Origin: Enterobacterales bacterium
Lineage (GTDB): Bacteria > Pseudomonadota > Gammaproteobacteria > Enterobacterales > Succinivibrionaceae
DNA: 12,317 nucleotides
Reading direction: 5' to 3'
NCBI GenBank assembly: GCA_900768635.1
Contig: CAAGDP010000185.1
Location: 1 to 12,317 of the forward strand
Every line of letters starts with the position of its first letter. Positions within the stretch are counted from its first letter, which is position 1. The notes under the pieces are model-generated. The model saw only the letters and a list, made by a program, of their open reading frames with translations, had not been told where the DNA came from and did not search any database. Position numbers and translations under genes: made by a program. Positions 6,313 to 12,317 of this stretch are shown here, in pieces.

Positions 6313-8303
6313 TGACAGAGGAAAAACCACTTCTGGAACTCAGGGGCGTAAAAAAGATCTACGTCTCCGGTGAGCAAAGTATTGAAGTGCTTCATGGTAT
6401 TGATCTCACAGTACATAAAGGTGAACTTCTGGCTATTATCGGAGCTTCCGGATCGGGCAAGTCCACCCTTATGAACATAATCGGCTGTCTGGACAAGCCT
6501 TCAGTAGGTGAATACCTTATTGATGGTCAGTCGGTAAGTACCTTCCGCTCTGATGAACTGGCATCCTTGCGGAGAAATTACTTCGGATTTATATTTCAGC
6601 GTTATCATCTGCTGAGCCATTTATCTGCGGCGGGTAATGTGGAAATTCCGGCGATTTATGCCGGTACCGGATCTGCTCAGCGGGATACGGAGGCAAGGAA
6701 ACTTCTTAACCGGCTGGGGCTTGGTGATAAAACCGAACATCTCCCCAGTCAGCTTTCCGGCGGTCAGCAGCAGCGTGTTTCCATAGCCAGGGCATTAATG
6801 AACGGCGGTCAGGTTATTCTGGCTGATGAACCTACCGGTGCCCTTGATTCCAAAAGCGGAAAGGAAGTGATCCAGATTTTAAAGGAGCTTAATGCTTCCG
6901 GACATACGGTAATTATCGTAACCCATGATCCATCTATTGCCGCTCATGCCAACCGCATTATTGAAATAAAGGATGGCTGTGTCCTGTCTGACAGGATTAA
7001 TGAGACCCCTTCTGATCCTCTGGAAAAAGAAGATAAAGGAGGCACTGAGGAGCGGGATTTTGATGCTATTCGCAGGGATAATTCGTCCTTATCCAGTTTT
7101 CAGGCGGTATTCTCCCGGTTTAGTGAGGCTTTCAAAATGGCCTGGATTGCCATGGTGTCCCACCGGATGCGTACAATTTTAACCATGCTGGGTATTATTA
7201 TCGGTATTATGGCGGTGGTTTCCGTGGTAGCTCTGGGTAACGGCGCCTCTAAAAAAGTTGCTGATAATATCAGTGCCATGGGTACCAATACCATAAGTAT
7301 TTTCCCGGGTAAGGACTGGGGTGATCTCCGATCGGGGAAAATTCAGTCATTATCTGAATATGATCTTAAGGCATTGCGGCATGAAGTATATGTGGACAGT
7401 GTTACTCCTACGGTGGAATCCTCCACGGTAATCTACTACAAGTCCGGAGAGGCCAGCGGCCGGATCACCGGTGTCAGTGATCAGTATGCCCGGGTTAAAG
7501 GTATGAAGCTGGAAAGCGGATCCTTTATAACTCTTTCTCAGGTTAATGAACTGGCTCAGGTGGCAATAATCGACCAGAATACCAAAAACAAGTTCTTCCC
7601 CCATGAGAATCCTCTGGGTAAAACCATTATTCTGGGTAAGTTACCCTGTGTGATCATCGGTGTGGCTGCCAAGGAGGAATCTCCCTTTGGTAATCAGGAG
7701 ACTCTTAAGGTTTATATCCCCTATACCTCAGCTATTTACCGGGTTACCGGTGATAATCATCTGAGCAATATAGTGGTGCGGGTTAAGGATGGCTGGTCTA
7801 ATGCGGTGGCTGAACAGCAGATTATTAATTTTCTGACCATCCGGCATAATACCAAGGATGTATTCACCAGCAGCTCTGATACTATTTTGAAAACAATTCA
7901 GCAGACTACCGGTACCATGACTCTTCTGGTGTCCTGTATTGCTGTAATTTCTCTGATTGTGGGCGGTATCGGAGTTATGAATATTATGCTGGTATCAGTA
8001 ACTGAACGTACCAGGGAAATCGGGATCCGTATGGCGGTGGGTGCCAGAAAATCAGATATCCTGCAGCAGTTTCTTATTGAAGCGGTACTGGTTTGTCTTA
8101 TTGGAGGTGCTCTGGGTATTTTATGCTCCTATGGAGTAAGCGTGATCTTTTCCGCCTTTGTCAGCTCCATGTCCATGGTGTTTTCCGTACTTTCCATTGT
8201 GGCAGCGGTGGCCTGTTCAACATTAATTGGAGTTGTTTTCGGATATCTGCCGGCAAAAAATGCGGCACGACTTGATCCTATCGTGGCTTTGGCCAGGGAA
8301 TAA
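6309..8303 (+). CDS. macB: MacB-type ABC transporter, fused ATPase and permease
   Basis: Inner-membrane half of the pump: ATP hydrolysis drives a mechanotransmission cycle that pushes substrates (macrolides, some toxins or peptides in known MacB proteins) through MacA and the outer-membrane channel. The 664 residues compare with 648 in E. coli. The nucleotide-binding domain has Walker A GASGSGKST (45-53), signature LSGGQQQR (149-156), Walker B VILADEPTGALD (169-180) and the H-loop VTHD (His206); all residues needed for activity are present. A linker leads to membrane segment 1 (about 288-310), a large periplasmic domain (311-535) and three more segments (about 536-560, 587-612, 624-647), with the FtsX-like VTERTREIGIRMAVGAR between the second and third. 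AGAGGA lies 8 bases before ATG 6309; ATG 6312 directly follows. The substrate cannot be deduced. Confidence 0.95.
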   Translation: MMTEEKPLLELRGVKKIYVSGEQSIEVLHGIDLTVHKGELLAIIGASGSGKSTLMNIIGCLDKPSVGEYLIDGQSVSTFRSDELASLRRNYFGFIFQRYHLLSHLSAAGNVEIPAIYAGTGSAQRDTEARKLLNRLGLGDKTEHLPSQLSGGQQQRVSIARALMNGGQVILADEPTGALDSKSGKEVIQILKELNASGHTVIIVTHDPSIAAHANRIIEIKDGCVLSDRINETPSDPLEKEDKGGTEERDFDAIRRDNSSLSSFQAVFSRFSEAFKMAWIAMVSHRMRTILTMLGIIIGIMAVVSVVALGNGASKKVADNISAMGTNTISIFPGKDWGDLRSGKIQSLSEYDLKALRHEVYVDSVTPTVESSTVIYYKSGEASGRITGVSDQYARVKGMKLESGSFITLSQVNELAQVAIIDQNTKNKFFPHENPLGKTIILGKLPCVIIGVAAKEESPFGNQETLKVYIPYTSAIYRVTGDNHLSNIVVRVKDGWSNAVAEQQIINFLTIRHNTKDVFTSSSDTILKTIQQTTGTMTLLVSCIAVISLIVGGIGVMNIMLVSVTERTREIGIRMAVGARKSDILQQFLIEAVLVCLIGGALGILCSYGVSVIFSAFVSSMSMVFSVLSIVAAVACSTLIGVVFGYLPAKNAARLDPIVALARE

Positions 8304-8308
8304 CAGTT

Positions 8309-9697
8309 ATGTTTACAGTTAAAAATATGCGGTTTTTGGCTGCGGTGGTGGCAGCTCTGACTCTTTCATCCTGTTCTTTTCTTCGAACTGATTATGAACG
8401 TACCGATCAGGTTGTTATTCCGGATAACTGGCAGGGTGACAAAGAGTTTCAATCTGTAATGCGGGATCCGGAAGGATCCTGGTGGAAGGATTTTCAGGAT
8501 CCGGAGCTTGACTCATTAATTAATTTCGGGATTGAGGGAAGTACCAGTATTAAAAAAGCTGCACTGGATCTTAAGCGTTATGCATTGCTTGCAGATCTTG
8601 CTGATACTAATCTTTTACCTACTCCTACAGCCCGGATGAGTTCTGGAGAGACCTGGAGACATAATAATACCAAAGAGCGATCCAGCTCCGCCTCTCTGGG
8701 TATTTCCTATGAAGTGGATTTGTTTGGCAGGCTGAAGGCTCTGCGGGATGTGGATCGTTTTGCCTATGAGGCCTCCCGGGAAGATTTTCTGGCGGTGAAA
8801 CTAACTTTGACTTATGAGATTGCTCAGTTGTATTGGCAGATCGCCTATTATAATGATGCTTTGCGTTTTGAGCGGGAAAATGAGCAGGATTATGTCAAAC
8901 TGGTGAAACTGGCTGAGATACGTCATGATGCCGGGGAAATTTCTCTTTATGATCTTAATAAGACTAAAGAGCAACATCTTACTACCCGGAATAATATCAT
9001 CGATTATGAGAATAAGCTTCTTCAAAGTACTAATGCATTGCTGGTACTTCTAAGTGAGGATGATCTGCAGAAGCTGCCGGTAGATCTGGCTGGTATTACT
9101 CTTGATGGTAAGGTTTCTCCAGAAATTATGCCGGGGATCCCTGCTGATATTTTGTCTAATCGTCCGGATCTTGCATCTGCCGAATATTCTCTTAAGTCCA
9201 AGCTGGCCAGTTATGATGTAAAGCGTCTTAATTTCTTCCCTCAGTTGACCCTTACGGGAACTGCCGGTACTTCCTCTGAGGATTTGTTGCGCTTTTTTGA
9301 TAACCCGGCATTATCTCTTCTGGGATCTCTGACCATGCCGTTTTTTAATTTCGAGACTTTGTCCTTAAACCGGGATGTATCTCTTGCAGAATATGAAAAG
9401 GCAGTGCTGGAGTTCGAAAATACTCTCCGGGAATCCCTGTTTGAAGTTAAAGAACTTCTTAAAGAGCTGGAAGGAGGCCGGGTGCAACTTAAAAACAGTA
9501 ATGAGCGGGTGGTTCTGGTGAAACAGAATGATGCACATTACCGGTTGCGTTATGATGAAGGTGATATGTCCTATGGAGATTTTTTGGATAATAAACGTAC
9601 ATTGCGCAGCTCCATACTTGCACAGTATAAATTACAGCAGACACAGCTGACTAATTCAGCAGAGTTGTATAAGGCTTTGGGTGGAGCTCAGCAGTGA
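8309..9697 (+). CDS. TolC/NodT-family outer-membrane efflux lipoprotein
   Basis: Outer-membrane channel of the pump, presumably a trimeric beta-barrel with a long periplasmic alpha-tunnel. Of 462 residues, the first 22 are a lipoprotein signal with lipobox LSSC (Cys22 lipidated). The mature part has the two repeated OMF halves. Marks of the NodT/OprM/CusC branch are SWWKDFQDPEL (57-67), SYEVDLFGRL (133-142), GIPADILSNRPDL (276-288), FFPQLTLTG (309-317) and ELYKALGG near the C-terminus. The start at 8309 has AGGGA 9 bases upstream and lies 5 bases after the macB stop; Met7 (8327) is an alternative. In E. coli, MacAB borrows TolC, which is encoded elsewhere; here a dedicated lipoprotein channel is in the operon. 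Its stop overlaps the next gene's start (GTGA). Confidence 0.93.
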   Translation: MFTVKNMRFLAAVVAALTLSSCSFLRTDYERTDQVVIPDNWQGDKEFQSVMRDPEGSWWKDFQDPELDSLINFGIEGSTSIKKAALDLKRYALLADLADTNLLPTPTARMSSGETWRHNNTKERSSSASLGISYEVDLFGRLKALRDVDRFAYEASREDFLAVKLTLTYEIAQLYWQIAYYNDALRFERENEQDYVKLVKLAEIRHDAGEISLYDLNKTKEQHLTTRNNIIDYENKLLQSTNALLVLLSEDDLQKLPVDLAGITLDGKVSPEIMPGIPADILSNRPDLASAEYSLKSKLASYDVKRLNFFPQLTLTGTAGTSSEDLLRFFDNPALSLLGSLTMPFFNFETLSLNRDVSLAEYEKAVLEFENTLRESLFEVKELLKELEGGRVQLKNSNERVVLVKQNDAHYRLRYDEGDMSYGDFLDNKRTLRSSILAQYKLQQTQLTNSAELYKALGGAQQ

Positions 9698-11343
9698 TTC
9701 TGGAACGAATCTCCATAAATGGATATCTGGGCATCAGGCATCTCACTTTTAGTGTGGGACCGGTAAATGCCATTATCGGTGAAAACGGTTGGGGTAGAAG
9801 TTCCCTGTTTAATATTCTGGAAAAGGTTTTCGGGGATGATGATGTTCCATGCCGGTTCTCTGCCAATGAATTTTATATTGATGAAGATACTGGGAATTTT
9901 CTGGATCATATGGAGTTTGAGTTCGTTTTCCGGGAACGGAAATACGGACAATTGAAACGATCTCCTACTTTGCAGCTGTTTAAGCGATACTGGATCCGGG
10001 AAGATGATGATTTCAACCATATCCATTACCGGATCACTGCATCCCGCAGGGGCGGAAAAGTGTCAGTACGACATTTTTTTGCTGATGATAAGGGTAATCC
10101 GCTACGCTCCCATAAAAAAATTATCCGGAAATTTATTTATATGAATCCGGTTTTTCGGATCCGGGATAGCCGTATTAATCGTGATCAGGACAGTGCCGCC
10201 AATATCCGCTATGCCAATGAATGGGAGCGAAAGGTTTCTATTCTGGCGGCTCAGCTGGCGGATTCCGACGAGCTTATTGGTATGGATAAATCCTGCCTGC
10301 ATGAAGGACTTGATGCATTAAACTACATAGTATCATCCTATGTGCCGGAAGTACGGGATTCCAAACCTATGAAATATCGTACTGCGCGGGAAATTGCGTC
10401 CCAGCCCATAACCTTAAGAGGAATGGGATCTCTTAAGTCTCTTCTTTCCGGTTCGGACAGTGCAGCTATGAAGCTGATTATGGTATTGTTTCAGGATGCC
10501 ATTATGATGGCCAGAGGATCCCGAACTCTGCCCCGGATTAATTTTCCTATCCTGATTATGTCAGATCTGGAAAGCAGACTTCATCCTTCTTTCCTGATGA
10601 TCTTTATGGCTATTTTAGATCGGATAAGTTTCCAGAAAATTTTCACAACAAATTCCGGTGATCTTCTTTCTTGTCTGGCTCTGTCAGATATCAGACGAAT
10701 GGTAAGAAACTCTCATGGAGAGGTTAAATCCTACAGTTTGAATGAAAACAGGTTTTCGGCGGATGATTTGCGGCGACTGGCATCCCATGTGCGGTTAACC
10801 AGACCGGTTTCGGTTTTTGCCCGATGCTGGCTTCTGGTAGAGGGAGAGACAGAAATATGGCTTATGTTGCAACTGGCATCCATAGCGGGATTTAATCTTC
10901 AGGCAGAAGGGATCAGAATTATTGAATTTGCTCAGTGTGGAGCAAATCCTCTTATTAAACTTGCTCAGCAGCTGGGAATTAACTGGCATCTTCTTTGTGA
11001 TGGTGATGATGCCGGTGTACGCTATGTAAAACTGGCGCAGAACATGTTACTGCCGGGACAGATGTCCAGAGATCATATTACCAAGCTAAATGATGTAGAT
11101 ATTGAGCATTTCCTGTATAACAACGGTTTTGAAAGTGTTTACCGGATGGAATCAGGGTATGGCTTTGCTCAGAATGTTACTGCTAACAAAATTATTGAAC
11201 GGGCTATTCATCGACGCAGTAAACCGGGACTTGCCATCAATATAATTGAAAAAGCCGATCGTCTGGGGCCGGAGGGGATACCGGAAAAGCTCATGAATCT
11301 ATTTAAAACTCTGGTGATGTTGTGCTCTGATAATGAGATGTAG
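9694..11343 (+). CDS. ybjD: YbjD-like OLD-family ATPase/TOPRIM protein (DUF2813) with altered Walker motifs
   Basis: A 549-residue relative of E. coli YbjD (about 552), an OLD-like protein joining an N-terminal ABC-type ATPase domain to a C-terminal TOPRIM nuclease-type domain; its cellular role is not known. The N-terminus MILERISINGYLGIRHL and the later SRLHP, TTNSGDLLS, FARCWLLVEGETEIW and IEFAQCG match the family closely. Walker A reads GENGWGRSS (29-37), with Arg35 in place of the usual Lys (codon AGA, 9796-9798). Walker B reads LIMSDLESRLHP (287-298), with Ser290 where I recall Glu in E. coli (IEDPETRLHP). The TOPRIM residues look intact: Glu383 in VEGETE and DGDD at 436-439. The GTG start at 9694 overlaps the stop of the efflux channel gene, with GGAG (9683-9686) 7 bases upstream, so translation is coupled. 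The ATPase may be inactive or weakened; that is inferred. Confidence 0.9.
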   Translation: MILERISINGYLGIRHLTFSVGPVNAIIGENGWGRSSLFNILEKVFGDDDVPCRFSANEFYIDEDTGNFLDHMEFEFVFRERKYGQLKRSPTLQLFKRYWIREDDDFNHIHYRITASRRGGKVSVRHFFADDKGNPLRSHKKIIRKFIYMNPVFRIRDSRINRDQDSAANIRYANEWERKVSILAAQLADSDELIGMDKSCLHEGLDALNYIVSSYVPEVRDSKPMKYRTAREIASQPITLRGMGSLKSLLSGSDSAAMKLIMVLFQDAIMMARGSRTLPRINFPILIMSDLESRLHPSFLMIFMAILDRISFQKIFTTNSGDLLSCLALSDIRRMVRNSHGEVKSYSLNENRFSADDLRRLASHVRLTRPVSVFARCWLLVEGETEIWLMLQLASIAGFNLQAEGIRIIEFAQCGANPLIKLAQQLGINWHLLCDGDDAGVRYVKLAQNMLLPGQMSRDHITKLNDVDIEHFLYNNGFESVYRMESGYGFAQNVTANKIIERAIHRRSKPGLAINIIEKADRLGPEGIPEKLMNLFKTLVMLCSDNEM

Positions 11344-11514
11344 GGTATCATCTATTCTTTTTAAAGTTATCTTCAGAGGGCAGAAGCACTTGGATTTAGT
11401 GATTTAGTTAGTTTTCCCTATGTAGGTTGGTAAAGTTGGTAGTTCTTTTTCGACATATGAGTTCAATAAACTTGAACCTTTCACATAGTCAAAGTAGAAG
11501 ATAGTCATAGGTAG

Positions 11515-11772
11515 TTATATATGTACATTTCTTTTGTGAGAAAGATGTAAATTGTTACAATGTCGATTGATCTGAAATATCACATATTAGTCTGTAAATC
11601 ACTAGCCCTATAGCTCCATAATAATCCTGAAAGGCTTCCCTTAAGATCTTTTCTTGTACTACTAGGACCTCCATGATTCTGTAATTTATTGATGAATTCA
11701 TCTATTCTACATTGATCAGTTCTATCAAGTTTTAAGAAGTCTTTCTTAGCATTCTGCAAAGACAACATTCAT
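11515..11772 (-). pseudogene. RelE/ParE-family toxin relic with apparent frameshifts
   Basis: Pieces of one toxin appear in order in different frames of the minus strand. ATG 11772 gives MNVVFAE. After one extra T (11751) the frame continues AKKDFLKLDRTDQCRI, then KDLKGSLSGLLWSYRASD to 11598. Skipping one T (11597, in a TTT run) gives YRLICDISDQSTL to a TAA at 11555-11557. Another shift there gives LSHKRNVHI, ending at 11515. The canonical order in RelE/ParE toxins of about 85-90 residues is AKKDLKKLD, then LKG.LSGLWRYRVGDYRIICDI, then GHRREVY, so the match is specific. Such toxins cleave mRNA on ribosomes or act on gyrase, but this one would not be made as a functional protein. Homopolymer sequencing error could explain one shift, but hardly all of them. 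Confidence 0.6.
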
Positions 11773-11774
11773 AA

Positions 11775-11879
11775 TTATGCGTTCGAAAATACATCTTCTG
11801 CTGGAAATGTCTGTTTATTTTCTTTTCATGATACTCAACTTTTTTTCGACTTAGTCTTGGTACAGAATGTAGCTACTGT
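11775..11879 (-). pseudogene. Possible antitoxin relic paired with the toxin
   Basis: One minus-strand frame reads TVATFCTKTKSKKS, a TGA, VS, a second TGA, then KENKQTFPAEDVFSNA and a TAA at 11775-11777, only two bases before the toxin ATG. The first piece resembles the start of a ribbon-helix-helix antitoxin (TV.FRTD..KKK) and the last resembles the acidic AE(D/E)LF end of RelB/DinJ antitoxins. A strong Shine-Dalgarno sequence, GGGGAGG (11895-11901), precedes it, but no ATG follows at the right distance. About half of a normal antitoxin would be missing. The identification rests on position plus short likeness and is tentative. Confidence 0.3.
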
Positions 11880-11919
11880 TGATAAAGCCGTTTTCCTCCC
11901 CTTTTTATACGATTTCTCT

Positions 11920-11935
11920 ATTGTAATAGATTGTA
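11920..11935 (-). promoter_or_regulatory. Phased repeats: promoter/operator candidate of the toxin-antitoxin relic
   Basis: ATTGTA occurs at 11920-11925 and 11930-11935, exactly one helical turn apart. On the minus strand each reads TACAAT, a good -10 hexamer, followed 20-30 bases later by GGGGAGG (11895-11901). Direct hexamers 10 bases apart are typical binding sites for ribbon-helix-helix antitoxins, which repress their own promoters. No convincing -35 was found. Confidence 0.3.
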
Positions 11936-12042
11936 TACAGTGTTTTACGAAACAAAGATAATAAAATTCAAAATTTGATAATGTTGGACATATTTATAGC
12001 TAATGCGGCTGTTAATGCATTGGCCAGAATATTATGTATTGG

Positions 12043-12065
12043 TTGAATACTAAATTAGTATTCAA
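12043..12065. repeat. Perfect 23-base palindrome
   Basis: The 11-base arm TTGAATACTAA (12043-12053) and its exact reverse complement (12055-12065) flank a single central A (12054). On the plus strand the dyad is followed by TTATC and seven Ts (12071-12077), so it could act as an AT-rich intrinsic terminator. With such symmetry it could equally be an operator. There is no plus-strand gene before it that would need terminating. Confidence 0.55.
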
Positions 12066-12116
12066 TTATCTTTTTTTGGCTTTTATCAGAGATTCATTTG
12101 AGTTAAAAAATAATTC

Positions 12117-12155
12117 AGGGCCTACGCATGAACGAAATTTTAGAATAAAAGCCCT
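12117..12155 (-). terminator. Weak terminator candidate after the right-edge gene
   Basis: On the minus strand AGGGC (12155-12151) can pair with GCCCT (12121-12117) across a 29-base loop, followed by GAATTATTTTTT. The stem is only five base pairs and the loop long, so this is marginal. Its position, 65 bases beyond the stop of the minus-strand gene at 12220, is appropriate. Confidence 0.2.
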
Positions 12156-12219
12156 ACCCATTGCAGGTTGCTAATTTTAGGTTAATATTTTTTCGTAATT
12201 CAGTCTTTAGCCTGTTGTG

Positions 12220-12317
12220 TTATGCTTCATTTTCAAGAGCTCCTTCAGCAACTAATTTGCCTATCATCGGCAACATCTTTTCCGGATCGTGCATAAAAAT
12301 CTGCAGGCAGGGAACGG
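12220..12317 (-). CDS. C-terminal end of an unidentified protein (partial)
   Basis: The minus-strand frame entering from the right edge (first full codon at 12315) reads VPCLQIFMHDPEKM, then LPMIGKLVAEGALENEA, and stops at a TAA (12220-12222). The 31 residues have the look of a real globular C-terminus, with an amphipathic helix and an acidic end, and the local GC content rises relative to the AT-rich spacer. The other two minus-strand frames contain stops. I do not recognise the family, and no function can be given from this fragment. Confidence 0.5.
   Translation of the reverse strand, partial: VPCLQIFMHDPEKMLPMIGKLVAEGALENEA

Larger units (their letters stand above)
11344..12219. other. 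AT-rich stretch with decayed genes and dyads
   Basis: These 876 bases after ybjD contain no intact gene. I see a broken toxin-antitoxin pair on the minus strand (11515-11901), phased repeats at 11920-11935, a perfect palindrome at 12043-12065 and a weak long-loop stem at 12117-12155. No clear intrinsic terminator follows ybjD. Positions 11344-11514 hold nothing I can name. Confidence 0.6.

Noticed and set aside
11424..11444. Near-repeat of GTTGGTA (two copies nine bases apart) as a start of a CRISPR or iteron array
   Set aside because: Only two short copies, no spacers of constant length and no further units.
11580..11768. 62-codon minus-strand open frame as an intact small gene
   Set aside because: Its sequence is the middle of a RelE/ParE toxin, whose start and end continue in other frames, so it is better described as a pseudogene fragment.

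Overview
The window looks like a chromosomal segment of a gammaproteobacterium. The genes encode recognisable relatives of E. coli GlnS, RlmI, YcbL, MacA, MacB and YbjD. The genes have moderate GC, while the flanks and intergenic DNA are clearly AT-rich. A host-associated anaerobe of the Succinivibrionaceae type would fit, especially with the PD-(D/E)XK/AAA-type gene tail at the left edge, but the genus is an inference and no 16S or marker tree can be read here.

Layout. Positions 1-115 hold the last 37 codons of a PD-(D/E)XK nuclease-like gene. Positions 116-870 are AT-rich, with a probable fragment of an IS1595-type transposase on the minus strand and one strong dyad. A promoter with a perfect extended -10 and a leader with competing hairpins precede glnS (1043-2725, +). 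It converges on a two-gene minus-strand unit, rlmI then ycbL (4756 down to 2917). Between the divergent rlmI and macA starts are 359 bases holding a palindrome, a 12-codon hydrophobic ORF and a terminator-like hairpin with eight Ts. Next comes a tightly packed plus-strand operon: macA, macB, a TolC/NodT-type outer-membrane lipoprotein and ybjD (5116-11343), with stop/start overlaps of 4 bases at macA/macB and at the OMF/ybjD junction. The last kilobase is AT-rich. It holds a decayed RelB/RelE-type toxin-antitoxin pair on the minus strand, a perfect 23-base palindrome, and the end of an unidentified minus-strand gene at the right edge.

How the genes work together. MacA (periplasmic adaptor), MacB (inner-membrane ATPase) and the outer-membrane factor form a complete tripartite pump, encoded in one operon. 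The fourth gene is an OLD-like ATPase/TOPRIM protein (YbjD, DUF2813). It is translationally coupled to the pump genes, yet its Walker A lysine is arginine and its Walker B acid is serine, while the TOPRIM acidic residues are intact. GlnS, RlmI and YcbL are housekeeping functions: tRNA charging, 23S rRNA m5C methylation and a glyoxalase II-like hydrolase.

The most useful observations are the degenerate ATPase motifs in ybjD, the toxin-antitoxin relic whose parts lie in several frames, and two candidate attenuator-type leaders, one before glnS and one before macA. I found no complete, clearly novel system. No CRISPR array, tRNA, rRNA or intact insertion sequence was seen.
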